From positions 62,001-126,000 of the forward strand of contig JAEWIE010000040.1 in the NCBI GenBank assembly GCA_023387375.1: a stretch of 64,000 nucleotides of DNA, written 5' to 3'. Below are positions 1 to 9,063 of the stretch, one piece after another. Each line of letters opens with the position of its first letter. The first letter of the stretch is position 1. The translations under genes were made by a program, and so were the position numbers. The notes beneath the pieces are model-generated. The model was given only the letters and a program-made list of their open reading frames with translations, ran no database searches and was not told the DNA's origin. The stretch is from Bacteroidota bacterium (GTDB taxonomy: Bacteria > Bacteroidota > Bacteroidia > Flavobacteriales > Weeksellaceae).

Positions 1-180
1 AAAAAAAGAATCTACGCCGTTTACACTGGTAAATATTAAGGAATAATCTTTTAAATCAAAAGGTTCGACTTTAAGGGGTATCGTTTTAATTACTTCTACA
101 AAATCATAGGAAAATTGATCACCAAGCGACTTGGCAATCAGTTTTCGGTCTAGATTTTTTTTTGTAAAAAGTATGTTCAT
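1..180 (-). CDS. hemD: Uroporphyrinogen-III synthase, N-terminal part (cut by window edge)
   Basis: The minus-strand frame is open from an ATG at 180 to the window edge, giving 60 residues that begin MNILFTKKN and contain FTSVNGVDSFF. The phrase FTS-x-NGV is typical of the first lobe of uroporphyrinogen-III synthase, which closes hydroxymethylbilane to uroporphyrinogen III in the cytoplasm. It lies 22 bases downstream of hemC on the same strand, after hemA and hemC, the usual order of a haem operon. The C-terminal lobe is outside the window. A second protein of this family is encoded at 13231-13971. Position in the haem operon makes this copy the likelier true HemD; that is inference. Confidence 0.8.
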   Translation of the reverse strand, partial: MNILFTKKNLDRKLIAKSLGDQFSYDFVEVIKTIPLKVEPFDLKDYSLIFTSVNGVDSFF

Positions 181-202
181 TAAAAAAACGCCTTAAACTT
201 GT

Positions 203-1123
203 CTATAATGTTCCACCCAATCTTGGCTTCACTTGGTCCATAATTTCTTTTGCACCTGAACGAAGAAAACGTTGCGCAACCTTAATTCCTTGTTCTCTTG
301 CATTTTCTTTAGACAGAGTTTCTTCCATCGCAATACAGTTGCGTCCGTCCAGGGTGCATATTCTTCCTTGAAAACGAACTTCCTTATCAATGATTTCAGC
401 ATATGCACCAATCGGCGCTGTACATCCTCCTTCTAAAGTTTGAAGAAAAGCTCTTTCGATCTCGACACAAATTTGGGTATCCAAATCGTTTATTCCTTGG
501 AGAATTTCTTTTAATTCTACGTTGTCTTTATGACCTGTGACTACCACTACACCTTGCGAAGGTGCATTAAGCATAAAAGGAAGTTCTTCATAGTCCACTT
601 TAAGCTCCAATCTTGCGAGACCTGCTTTTGAAAAAAGTGTGGCATCCGCAAGACCATTTTCAATTTTGTCAAGTCTCGTTTGGACGTTTCCACGAATATC
701 CACAAAGCTTGTATTAGGGAATTCCTCGGCCCAAAACGCTCTTCGTCTTAGGCTGCTTGTAGCAAGGCTCAATTCTTCTAATCGTGTGCCTTTTGCGCTC
801 TCACTTCTCACCAATACATCCTCATGATAATCTCGTTTTAAAAACGCGATTAGCTCTAGTCCCTCTGGCAATAAGGTAGGTACATCTTTTAACGAATGTA
901 CCGCAATATCGATTTCTTTGTTCAAAAGTGCAGTATCCAGATCACGTGTAAACACGCCTGTGATGCCCATTTGATAAAGAGGTTGATTTAACTGCTTATC
1001 ACCATTCGAAATTATCGGAGTAATGTTTGTTGTAAAATTCCGATTCTGCAAATGCCTCGCTACTTCTCGCGCTTGCCAAAGGGCAAGTGGAGACTTACGT
1101 GTGCCTATTCTAATGCTTTTCAT
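203..1123 (-). CDS. hemC: Hydroxymethylbilane synthase (porphobilinogen deaminase)
   Basis: This enzyme polymerises four porphobilinogens into hydroxymethylbilane. The 306-residue protein starts MKSIRIGTRKSPLALWQA, the standard N-terminus, with the conserved HSLKDVP loop and the SLRRRA segment. The cysteine that carries the dipyrromethane cofactor is Cys234 in LEGGCTAPIG. I chose the ATG at 1123 rather than an in-frame ATG nine codons upstream, because it gives the usual family start. The start overlaps the 3' end of hemA (stop at 1110) by 14 bases, so translation is probably coupled. It is followed by hemD. Length and active-site motifs are normal for the family. Confidence 0.95.
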   Translation of the reverse strand: MKSIRIGTRKSPLALWQAREVARHLQNRNFTTNITPIISNGDKQLNQPLYQMGITGVFTRDLDTALLNKEIDIAVHSLKDVPTLLPEGLELIAFLKRDYHEDVLVRSESAKGTRLEELSLATSSLRRRAFWAEEFPNTSFVDIRGNVQTRLDKIENGLADATLFSKAGLARLELKVDYEELPFMLNAPSQGVVVVTGHKDNVELKEILQGINDLDTQICVEIERAFLQTLEGGCTAPIGAYAEIIDKEVRFQGRICTLDGRNCIAMEETLSKENAREQGIKVAQRFLRSGAKEIMDQVKPRLGGTL

Positions 1124-2384
1124 TGAATTCTTTATTTGGTTGTTCCACAAACATTTCGTGCATAAGATTACTTACTTCCCTCGCGCGTGAAGGGTTGTCT
1201 AGGATGTATTTCGCAAAACGATTCGTAATCTTTTGAATCATCTTATCGGTGAGCTCCATATCGTCCACCGCAATATACCGATGCTTTTTATGGATGCTAT
1301 GCATCTCATGACTCTCCATTCTTTTCAACATGGCTTTAAACTCGTGAATGGTCGGTGCAAGCGTCCGCTTCTTTTCCCAATCAATGAAATCGTTTGTCAT
1401 TCCTTTAATTATTTCCTCAGCTTTTGGAATTTCTTTCTTTCGCTGCTCCATGGTTTCTTGTATATGGTTTGAAAGAATGTCCACATCCACAAGTTCAACT
1501 CCATTGATTTCGTTAACGTCCGAATCCACATTGTTAGGAATCGAAAGATCAATCACAAGCATAGGTTTGCTACCTGAAAAATGGGATTTCTTAATAATAG
1601 GAGTTTTCGCACTTGTGGCCACAATTAAAATATCAGTGTCAAGAAGCTCTTTGGAGAAATCTTCAAATGCCACATAGGGAATCTGGTATTTTTGTGCTAT
1701 TTTTTCGGCTATTTCGTTGGTGCGGTTGGCAATCTTCACTTTCGGTTGGTAAATGTGTTTTACCAAATTCTCGACGGTGTTTTGCCCAATCTCTCCAACC
1801 CCTAACAAAAGAATATTCTTTCCTGAAAGTTGAGTTTGGGAATTCAAAATATAATGAACTGCCGCGTACGATACACTCGCAGCACCATTGGAAATTCCTG
1901 TTTCGTTTTTTATTCTTTTCGAAATCTGAATGGCGGAATTAATCGCCCGTTCAAGATACGGATTCGATTTCGACTTTTCTTTTTTGAATCGGTTGTATGC
2001 GTTTTTGATTTGGCCAATGATCTCAAAATCTCCCAAAATCTGACTTTCTAGACCGGCCGCCACGCGAAAGAGGTGGTTCAGTGCCTGCTTCTCTTTTAAA
2101 ACTTCTGCATATTTCATGAAATCTGTTAGTTCCACGTCCACAGATTTGCAATACTGCTCTGCAATTAAAAGATAGTTTGGAGTGGTGGTATAGATTTCTG
2201 TTCGGTTGCAAGTAGAAACCACGAAAGCATCGCCTAGGTTTTCCGAATGAATCCGGTCAACAAATTCTTTGACGTGCTGGTCAAAAAAGGCAAATTTACC
2301 CCTGGTTTTCGCATCGGCTTTTTCAAAACTGACACTTAACACCGCAAAATTAGAGGTCTGATGTATGTTATTATTTTGTGGCAT
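1110..2384 (-). CDS. hemA: Glutamyl-tRNA reductase
   Basis: The protein reduces glutamyl-tRNA(Glu) to glutamate-1-semialdehyde, the first committed step of C5-pathway haem synthesis. The catalytic cysteine sits in VSTCNRTEIY (about Cys59). It is followed by the NADPH-binding domain with LLLGVGEIGQN and a C-terminal helical dimerisation region. I start it at the ATG at 2384 (424 aa) and not at the upstream in-frame ATG at 2441, because a TAAATTTG -7 box lies at 2404-2397, between the two. Transcription from that box would exclude the longer form. It is first in a minus-strand operon hemA-hemC-hemD and divergent from mreB. Confidence 0.93.
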   Translation of the reverse strand: MPQNNNIHQTSNFAVLSVSFEKADAKTRGKFAFFDQHVKEFVDRIHSENLGDAFVVSTCNRTEIYTTTPNYLLIAEQYCKSVDVELTDFMKYAEVLKEKQALNHLFRVAAGLESQILGDFEIIGQIKNAYNRFKKEKSKSNPYLERAINSAIQISKRIKNETGISNGAASVSYAAVHYILNSQTQLSGKNILLLGVGEIGQNTVENLVKHIYQPKVKIANRTNEIAEKIAQKYQIPYVAFEDFSKELLDTDILIVATSAKTPIIKKSHFSGSKPMLVIDLSIPNNVDSDVNEINGVELVDVDILSNHIQETMEQRKKEIPKAEEIIKGMTNDFIDWEKKRTLAPTIHEFKAMLKRMESHEMHSIHKKHRYIAVDDMELTDKMIQKITNRFAKYILDNPSRAREVSNLMHEMFVEQPNKEFNEKH

Positions 2385-2396
2385 AGTAAACAAAGG

Positions 2397-2404
2397 CAAA
2401 TTTA
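2397..2404 (-). promoter_or_regulatory. Putative -7 box of the hemA operon
   Basis: On the minus strand the sequence reads TAAATTTG, a full match to the Bacteroidota TAnnTTTG element, 12 bases before the ATG of hemA at 2384. No clear TTG -33 element is seen at the usual distance. The call rests on this motif and its position alone. Confidence 0.5.
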
Positions 2405-2551
2405 GGGCTTTTTTAATTAATAAATCCATGATGAAAGTCACTGTGCGATTCTAATTATTGAATCGGACTAATAAGTCTTGCTTAGAGCAAACTTTAATAA
2501 AACTTTAACCAAATATTGATTGTATCGATTCTTATAATGGGTCTAAATTTA

Positions 2552-2559
2552 TATCTTTG
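2552..2559 (+). promoter_or_regulatory. Putative -7 box of the mreB operon
   Basis: TATCTTTG matches TAnnTTTG and lies 26 bases before the mreB ATG. A weak TTC sits 20 bases upstream in place of the TTG -33 element. Together with the hemA element on the other strand it makes 2385-2585 a divergent promoter region. Confidence 0.5.
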
Positions 2560-2585
2560 TAACCTTAATATTTTTATCGAAGAAG

Positions 2586-3611
2586 ATGGGTTTATTTGAT
2601 ATGTTCACACAAGAAATCGCAATCGATTTAGGAACAGCTAACACACTGATTATCCACAACAACAAAATTGTCGTGGACCAACCTTCGATTGTCGCCATAG
2701 AGCGTCAATCCGGAAAGCCAATTGCCGTAGGGGAACAGGCCAAACACATGCAGGGGAAAACACACGAGGACATCCGCACGATTCGTCCACTAAAGGATGG
2801 GGTGATTGCAGACTTTCATGCCTCTGAGCACATGATAAAAGAATTCATTAAAAAAATCCCTGCCATCAAAGGCAAACTTATACAGCCTGCTCTTAAAATC
2901 GTAATTTGTATTCCTTCCGGAATTACAGAGGTAGAGAAAAGAGCTGTACGAGATTCTGCACAAAAAGTAAATGCAAAAGAAGTTCGTTTGATTTATGAAC
3001 CGATGGCAGCCGCTATTGGTGTCGGAATTGATGTTCAAAAACCCGAAGGGAACATGATTATCGATATCGGTGGAGGAACCACAGAAATCGCAGTCGTCGC
3101 TTTAGGAGGGATTGTTTGCGATAAATCGGTAAAAATTGCAGGGGACGTTTTCACAAGTGACATCGCTTACTATCTAAGAACACACCACAACCTTTACATT
3201 GGTGAAAGAACGGCTGAACGTGTGAAAATTGAAGTAGGATCTGCTGTCGAAGAACTCGATGTAGACATCGAGGACATTCCGGTTCAAGGTCGTGACCTTA
3301 TTACGGGAAAACCGAAAGAAATCATGGTGGGCTACAAAGAGATTGCAAGAGCGCTTGACAAATCAATTGTTCGCATTGAAGATGCTGTGATGGAAACTCT
3401 TTCGTTAACGCCACCAGAACTTGCCGCAGATATTTACAAAACAGGGATTTATTTAGCGGGAGGAGGAGCACTCCTAAGAGGACTTGCCGATCGTTTGCAC
3501 CGCAAAACAGGACTGCCTGTTTTCGTCGCTGAAGATCCATTGAGAGCTGTCGTAAGAGGGACTGGAATCGCGTTAAAAAACATGGATAAATTCAACTTTT
3601 TAATTCGTTAA
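2586..3611 (+). CDS. mreB: Rod-shape actin homologue MreB
   Basis: MreB forms membrane-bound filaments that place the cell-wall elongation machinery. The 341-residue protein has the actin-fold phosphate loops: IDLGTANT near the start, MIIDIGGGTTEIAV in the middle and YLAGGGALLRGL near the end. A short hydrophobic amphipathic start (MGLFDMF) fits membrane attachment. It is the first gene of mreB-mreC-mreD-mrdA-mrdB, all on the plus strand with short gaps or overlaps, so it is probably transcribed as one unit from the promoter near 2552. The length is normal and all ATPase motifs are present. Confidence 0.97.
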   Translation: MGLFDMFTQEIAIDLGTANTLIIHNNKIVVDQPSIVAIERQSGKPIAVGEQAKHMQGKTHEDIRTIRPLKDGVIADFHASEHMIKEFIKKIPAIKGKLIQPALKIVICIPSGITEVEKRAVRDSAQKVNAKEVRLIYEPMAAAIGVGIDVQKPEGNMIIDIGGGTTEIAVVALGGIVCDKSVKIAGDVFTSDIAYYLRTHHNLYIGERTAERVKIEVGSAVEELDVDIEDIPVQGRDLITGKPKEIMVGYKEIARALDKSIVRIEDAVMETLSLTPPELAADIYKTGIYLAGGGALLRGLADRLHRKTGLPVFVAEDPLRAVVRGTGIALKNMDKFNFLIR

Positions 3612-3635
3612 TCACACTAATTTGACTTTTTGGGG

Positions 3636-4487
3636 ATGGGATTTTTGTTAAGATTAATTTCGAAGAATGCACTGTTCTTCTTTTTTCTGGTCTTGCAAGT
3701 AATCGCATTAGTCCTCGTGTTCACTCGCAATTCTATGCAACAAAGTTGGATTGCAGGGCAAACCACTGCCTTCAATTCAACCGTCTCTGGAATTGTCGAC
3801 GAAGGGACCTCCTATCTGAAACTAAAGCAAATTAATGATCGTCTTGTCGCGCAAAACAAGGCTCTACTTCAAGAGCTTTATGGAAACCAAAATGCAGGTG
3901 CGGCCGTACTTAGAACGATAAGAGACACTACAGGAATAGCTCAATCGTACACCATCGTTGATGGAGACATTGTGTACAATAGCATTAATCGACAAGATAA
4001 CTATTTCACGATCAACCGAGGCAAACTTCATGGGGTAAAACCTAAAATGGGGGTAATTGCACCCCAAGGAATTGCAGGAATCGTTGTGAATACGACAGAC
4101 CACTACGCATTAGTTCAGTCTGTTTTAAGCACAAACAAAATTAAAATTAATGCGGCGCTCAAAAACTCGCAGTATTTCGGCACGCTTTCCTGGCGAGGAG
4201 AAGATTCGAGAATCATGCATTTGCAAGACGTGCCAAAATACGTTTCGTTGCAAGTGGGAGACACGGTCGTAACGGATGGAAAATCTGCAATCTTCCCTCA
4301 AGGGATTATGATTGGTACGGTTGCTGGTTACCAAGTTGACCGTAAAACAGGATTTTGGGATATTGCTGTAGAGCTCAGTGAAACCATGGGGAACTTGAAC
4401 AAAGTATATATTGTGGATAATCTGCAAAAAATCGAGGTTCAAAAAATTCAAGACACCCTAAAAGTACAAATGTCAAGAGATGATTAG
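3636..4487 (+). CDS. mreC: Rod-shape-determining protein MreC
   Basis: MreC is a bitopic inner-membrane protein whose periplasmic beta domain links MreB to the penicillin-binding proteins. One membrane helix is visible at about residues 7-27. A polar helical stretch follows (residues about 45-80, probably coiled coil), then the MreC beta domain with VKPKMGVIAPQGIAGIV. I take the ATG at 3636 as the start; an in-frame TTG at 3630 would add two residues. It lies 24 bases after mreB and overlaps mreD by 8 bases. Confidence 0.93.
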   Translation: MGFLLRLISKNALFFFFLVLQVIALVLVFTRNSMQQSWIAGQTTAFNSTVSGIVDEGTSYLKLKQINDRLVAQNKALLQELYGNQNAGAAVLRTIRDTTGIAQSYTIVDGDIVYNSINRQDNYFTINRGKLHGVKPKMGVIAPQGIAGIVVNTTDHYALVQSVLSTNKIKINAALKNSQYFGTLSWRGEDSRIMHLQDVPKYVSLQVGDTVVTDGKSAIFPQGIMIGTVAGYQVDRKTGFWDIAVELSETMGNLNKVYIVDNLQKIEVQKIQDTLKVQMSRDD

Positions 4488-4986
4488 TAGAAGTATTTTC
4501 ACCGACATTCTTTCCATTGTCGTGCTTGTCGCACTTCAAATCTTTGTGCTAAACCGAATTACGCTGGGCGGTAAATACACGCCTGTTTTGTATCCAGTCT
4601 TCGTGATGTTTTATCCCTTCTTTCGAAACAAATACCTATTTCTTGTCTCCAGTTTTGTCCTAGGACTCTGCATTGATGCATTTTTAGGCACCTGGGGAAT
4701 TAACGCATTTGCCACTACCTTAATCGCCTACTTTAGGACTCTAATCTTTCGAACTTCTACGGATACCTCTACTGATTTTTTCTCCTTTCAAACCTTGCAA
4801 TGGAGTCAATTTCTTTTCTTTATTTTTTCAAGTATCTTTGTTCATCAATTTACCGTTCAAACCATTGAATTTTTTAAATTCTCACGGACGATTGAAATTT
4901 TATTAAACATTTTAGCAAGTAGCAGCATTTCGTTTGTCTTTATTTTGATATACGCAATCGCATTTAGAATCAAACAAAAAGTGTGA
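4480..4986 (+). CDS. mreD: Rod-shape-determining protein MreD
   Basis: The 168-residue protein is almost wholly hydrophobic with about five predicted membrane helices, the expected size and make-up of MreD. MreD is an integral membrane partner of MreC in the elongasome. Sequence identity of MreD is always low, so the call leans on hydropathy and on the strictly conserved position between mreC and mrdA. It overlaps mreC by 8 bases at its start, and its TGA stop overlaps the GTG start of mrdA, which points to translational coupling along the operon. Confidence 0.88.
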   Translation: MISRSIFTDILSIVVLVALQIFVLNRITLGGKYTPVLYPVFVMFYPFFRNKYLFLVSSFVLGLCIDAFLGTWGINAFATTLIAYFRTLIFRTSTDTSTDFFSFQTLQWSQFLFFIFSSIFVHQFTVQTIEFFKFSRTIEILLNILASSSISFVFILIYAIAFRIKQKV

Positions 4987-6989
4987 GGTCTCAGTATTTA
5001 AAAATTTCTCTTCTTCTTCTTTTTCTCGTTATTGTTTTTATAGCGAGACTTGCTTACCTACAACTTTTCACGGACCGTTATGCTTTAAATGCGGCTAATA
5101 CTTCAATTAAAAAAGAATACATCATTCCGCAGCGAGGGATCATTTTTGATCGCAACGGGAAAATCCTTGTAGGAAATCAGCCCTCCTATGAAATCTCGTT
5201 CACTCAAGCGCTTCTAAAACCGGATTTTGATACCCTTGGATTTTGCCAGCTAATGAAAATTAGCAAACCGCGATTTATTGCCATTCTTGATTCCGTTAAA
5301 AAAGAGCGGTACTATTCTCGAATGACTCCCATGACCTTCAAGAAAAACATTAGTCGGGATGAAATCGCAAGAATTCAAGAAATCATCTTTAAATACCCTG
5401 CCTTTAGCATTATAGAAAGGCCACAAAGAAAGTATGAAGTAAGTACTTCTGGAAACTTATTAGGGTACACCAGTGAGGTCAATGACAATGATATTAAGAA
5501 AGACTCCCTCTATTATTTGCCAGGCGATAACATCGGAAAATCAGGAGTTGAAAAATCGTATGAAAAAGATCTTAGGGGAACCAAAGGAATCCACTACATT
5601 CAAAAAGACATACGTCTGAGAAACATTGGTCCTTACAAAGATGGCGATCTTGATGTCGATGTCGTAACAGGAAAAGATTTGACCCTTACCATTGATTATG
5701 ATCTGCAAAGAATCGCAGAAGAAATGCTTGTCAACAAAAGGGGGGCTATTGTTGCCTTAGACCCAAACAATGGCGAGATTCTAGCCCTTGCAACAGGTCC
5801 CGATATTAACCCAAATTTATTTACAGGTCCCAATAAATCCAAACAGATTAATTCTCTATTAAACGATACGTTTAATAAGCCCATGTTTGACCGCTCTACT
5901 CAATCTGCGCATATGCCTGGTTCTACATTCAAAATGTTTACGGCACTTGCCGCTATGCAAATGGGAGTGATGGATGAAAATACAATTTTTCCGTGTGCGG
6001 GAGGATTCAATTACAAAGGTCTTCGCATTCGAGGTCACGGAGGAGCCGATCCCTTAATTCCCTCCATACAAGTCTCCAGTAACTGCTATTTTTCCTATGC
6101 CTATCTTGCCATTATCAACAAGTACCCTGGCAATCCCTCCAAGGGCGTAAACGAATGGAAGAAAATCATGGAGAGTTTTGGATTTGGACAGTACCTTAAC
6201 AATGACTTAGCCACAGGCGCTAAGGGTCAGATTCCAAGCGGCGAATTTTACGAAAGACGAGCAAAGACGAAAGTATGGAGTCCTTTATCTACGGGGGCTA
6301 TCTTTAACGGAATGGGCCAGGGAGATGTGATGCTCACGCCGCTTCAACTTGCTAACGGAATCGCAGCCATTGCGAACAAAGGATTCTATTTCACACCTCA
6401 CATTGTTAAATCCATTGACGGCAAACCCAATCCCGACCCTCGATTTAAAGTAAAACATAAGACCCTAGTGGATTCAAAACATTATGGTCCTATTTTAAGG
6501 GGAATGGAACAAGTTGTTTTAGCAGGTACAGGACGAGGTCTAAAGACAAATGAGTTTACCCAACTTGCCAAAACAGGAACAGCCCAAGTACCACAGGGGA
6601 AAGACAACTCTGTGTACGTGCTAATTGCCCCAAAAGAGAAGCCTCAAATTGTAGTGATTGCTCTAATTGAACATGCAGGATTTGGATCTACGTGGGCGGG
6701 ACCTGCCAGTACCATCATTGCTGAAAAATACCTCACTGGAACCATTAAAAGAGAATACCTCTACGATCGCATGATCAATGCTAGCTTCATGGGAGAATAC
6801 CGTAGGCAGTGGGTGGAAGAGCAAAAGCGCAAAGGCCTCTACAAGGAACCAAGAAAAGACTCTTTGCAAATTATTCAAATTCAGGACAGCCTTCGTTTTA
6901 TCAAAAACAAAGCGCAGCGTGAGCGACTTATTTACCGTAGAGATTCGCTACTCACTCGTTTCAACGAAAGAAAAACTTCAAAAAAGTAG
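4983..6989 (+). CDS. mrdA: Penicillin-binding protein 2 (elongation transpeptidase)
   Basis: This is a class B PBP that cross-links new peptidoglycan in side-wall growth together with RodA. The 668-residue chain has an N-terminal membrane anchor (about 7-26) and a PBP dimerisation domain starting at PQRGIIFDRNG. The transpeptidase domain follows, with all three catalytic motifs: STFK (Ser314, Lys317), SSN (365-367) and KTG (530-532). The start is GTG at 4983, overlapping the mreD stop as GTGA. The C-terminal 70 residues are strongly charged (rich in Arg and Lys) and extend beyond the catalytic domain. Confidence 0.95.
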   Translation: MRSQYLKISLLLLFLVIVFIARLAYLQLFTDRYALNAANTSIKKEYIIPQRGIIFDRNGKILVGNQPSYEISFTQALLKPDFDTLGFCQLMKISKPRFIAILDSVKKERYYSRMTPMTFKKNISRDEIARIQEIIFKYPAFSIIERPQRKYEVSTSGNLLGYTSEVNDNDIKKDSLYYLPGDNIGKSGVEKSYEKDLRGTKGIHYIQKDIRLRNIGPYKDGDLDVDVVTGKDLTLTIDYDLQRIAEEMLVNKRGAIVALDPNNGEILALATGPDINPNLFTGPNKSKQINSLLNDTFNKPMFDRSTQSAHMPGSTFKMFTALAAMQMGVMDENTIFPCAGGFNYKGLRIRGHGGADPLIPSIQVSSNCYFSYAYLAIINKYPGNPSKGVNEWKKIMESFGFGQYLNNDLATGAKGQIPSGEFYERRAKTKVWSPLSTGAIFNGMGQGDVMLTPLQLANGIAAIANKGFYFTPHIVKSIDGKPNPDPRFKVKHKTLVDSKHYGPILRGMEQVVLAGTGRGLKTNEFTQLAKTGTAQVPQGKDNSVYVLIAPKEKPQIVVIALIEHAGFGSTWAGPASTIIAEKYLTGTIKREYLYDRMINASFMGEYRRQWVEEQKRKGLYKEPRKDSLQIIQIQDSLRFIKNKAQRERLIYRRDSLLTRFNERKTSKK

Positions 6990-6992
6990 ATT

Positions 6993-8222
6993 ATGAAGTG
7001 GACTCAAGGATTAGACAAACTCGGACTTACGCTGTATCTTTTAATCAGCTCTTTTGCCGTTGCCAATATTTACAGTGTAGACCCTGGTTTAGGCAAAAAG
7101 CAATTTCTTTTCCTTTGTATTTCCCTTTTTGTTGGAGTTTTAATCTTCATTACCCGAACCAAGTTTTTTGAAAACATGTCAAGTGTTTTCTATATGCTTG
7201 GGATTGCTCTACTTGTGGGACTTTTTCCTTTTGGAACCGAAATTCTAGGACAAAAAAACTGGTATAAATTCGGAGGCTTTACCATGCAGCCTGTCGAATT
7301 CTCAAAGATAGGCACCGCCCTCATGCTTGCCCATTATGTGGCTGGACCCAATTTTAACATCAAATATGGCAAGAGTCTTCGGACGGCCATTGCAATTATT
7401 GCCATCCCAGCACTGGTTGTACTAGCGATCCCCGATGTGGGTTCTCTTCTGGTCTTTGGCGCCTTTTTCATTGCACTGTATCGAGAAGGGTTAAGTGGCT
7501 GGTTCTTTGGCGTGATCGGAATCCTAGCCGCTGTATTTTTAATTTCTATCGCCGTAAACCCAATTTATGTGGTCATAGCCCTGGTGCTATTAACAGCCAT
7601 TTTAATTCTGCGAAACTTTGGGAAAATGCGATGGAACATCTACACCTTTGCGAACATTGGGGGATCTCTTGTGGTTCTTTCTGCCCTTGCTTTCGCCACG
7701 CCAAGCGTTCTCGAAAAACTCCCAAAACACCAGCGAGAAAGAATTGAAGTACTCTACAAAGGAGAAAGAGCCTTTCGCGATACCTCAGGATACAACTTAC
7801 TGTATTCGAAAACCGCAATTGGTTCAGGTGGATTTTGGGGCAAGGGCTATCAGCAAGGCTCGGTCACGCAAGGTAAATTTGTACCTGAACAGGAAACCGA
7901 TTACATCTTTTGCACCGTGGGTGAAGAATGGGGATTCTTTGGAAGCGCTCTTCTACTCATTGCATACGCCGTCTACATTGCTAGAATTTATTATCTTTCC
8001 GAACGGCAGAAAAACCATTTTAACCGAGTCTTTGGCTACTGCTTTGCCTCGATTCTACTAATCCATTACGCGATCAACATAGGCATGGTAATGGGGCTAT
8101 TTCCCACCGTGGGAATTCCACTACCCTACTTTAGTTATGGAGGTAGTTCCCTACTCGCCTTTTCCATTATGACGGCTATCTTCTTTAAATTGAATTACGC
8201 CGATAAGAACAGTCTGGTTTAG
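6993..8222 (+). CDS. mrdB: RodA peptidoglycan glycosyltransferase (SEDS family)
   Basis: RodA polymerises lipid II into glycan strands and partners with PBP2. The 409-residue protein has about ten hydrophobic helices. It ends with the SEDS signature region GLFPTVGIPLPYFSYGGSS followed by a last helix. It begins 4 bases after the mrdA stop and is the last gene of the mre/mrd operon. A hairpin at 8284-8310 follows. Topology, length and signature are all normal for the family. Confidence 0.95.
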   Translation: MKWTQGLDKLGLTLYLLISSFAVANIYSVDPGLGKKQFLFLCISLFVGVLIFITRTKFFENMSSVFYMLGIALLVGLFPFGTEILGQKNWYKFGGFTMQPVEFSKIGTALMLAHYVAGPNFNIKYGKSLRTAIAIIAIPALVVLAIPDVGSLLVFGAFFIALYREGLSGWFFGVIGILAAVFLISIAVNPIYVVIALVLLTAILILRNFGKMRWNIYTFANIGGSLVVLSALAFATPSVLEKLPKHQRERIEVLYKGERAFRDTSGYNLLYSKTAIGSGGFWGKGYQQGSVTQGKFVPEQETDYIFCTVGEEWGFFGSALLLIAYAVYIARIYYLSERQKNHFNRVFGYCFASILLIHYAINIGMVMGLFPTVGIPLPYFSYGGSSLLAFSIMTAIFFKLNYADKNSLV

Positions 8223-8283
8223 TGACCGAGCGAGCTAAAAGCCGCTTACTCAGAGTCTTTTATTCCAATCAAACACAAAAAAA

Positions 8284-8310
8284 ATCCTGCCTTTTTTTCA
8301 AAGGCAGGAT
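8284..8310. terminator. Hairpin terminator between convergent mrdB and the response regulator gene
   Basis: A perfect 11-base stem (ATCCTGCCTTT at 8284-8294, AAAGGCAGGAT at 8300-8310) encloses a 5-base loop. An A-run at 8277-8284 gives a U-tract when read on the minus strand, so it best ends the response-regulator transcript. It probably also stops the plus-strand mre operon less sharply. Confidence 0.85.
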
Positions 8311-8331
8311 GAATCGCAATTTTAAATTGAT

Positions 8332-9018
8332 TTAATTTTTCACTAAGAGTCGGAAACCTTCTCCGTGTACGTTAATGATCTCTAAGCCTTCGTCATCACG
8401 AAGTAATTTTCGAAGCTTGGCAATGTAAACATCCATACTTCGGGCTGTGAAATAGTTTTCTTTTTTCCAGATTTTACGAAGGGCTAAATCTCGTGGCATA
8501 AAGTCATTTCTATGAATACATAGTAGCTTTAGTAAATCGTTTTCCTTCGGGGACAGTTTGTACTCTAAATCCCCTACTTTCAATTGTCTTAGCATGGAAT
8601 CGAAATACGTATTGCTAATTTTAAACTGTTCCTGCTCTTCATTCTCAATGGTGGAAGAACGCTGCAGAATCGCTTTGATTTTGTACAATAGTAGTTCCGT
8701 ATCAAACGGTTTTGTAATGTAATCGTCAGCGCCGATTTGGTATCCTTTTAAAATATCCTCTCTTAAATTTCTTGCCGTTAGGAAAATAATGGGCGTCGAC
8801 TTGTCAATTTTCTTGACGTCTTCCGCTAAACTAAATCCATCTTTCTTTGGCATCATGACATCAAAAATACAGATGTCAAATTCATTCTCTGTGAACTCTT
8901 TTAACCCTTGTTCTCCATCCGTCGCAAGTGTCACCTCGAAGTTATTAATCGTCAGGTAATCTTTTAGTACAGCGCCAAAGCTTTGGTCGTCTTCTACTAA
9001 TAAAATTCTATTACTCAT
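8332..9018 (-). CDS. OmpR-type response regulator (RprY-like)
   Basis: The protein has an N-terminal receiver domain with the acidic pocket LLVEDD, the phospho-accepting Asp53 in IFDVMMPKKDG and the conserved lysine in ITKPFD. It ends in a winged-helix DNA-binding domain of OmpR/PhoB type (KLSPKENDLLKLL to the C-terminal hairpin). It lies 45 bases downstream of the sensor kinase gene on the same strand and is its obvious partner. Pairs of this architecture are called RprX/RprY in Bacteroides. That name is only an analogy here, and the signal and regulon cannot be told from the sequence. Confidence 0.9.
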   Translation of the reverse strand: MSNRILLVEDDQSFGAVLKDYLTINNFEVTLATDGEQGLKEFTENEFDICIFDVMMPKKDGFSLAEDVKKIDKSTPIIFLTARNLREDILKGYQIGADDYITKPFDTELLLYKIKAILQRSSTIENEEQEQFKISNTYFDSMLRQLKVGDLEYKLSPKENDLLKLLCIHRNDFMPRDLALRKIWKKENYFTARSMDVYIAKLRKLLRDDEGLEIINVHGEGFRLLVKN

Positions 9019-9063
9019 ATTCTTATTAATTTGTGATTGTTTTGATTCTAATTTGTTTTACTC

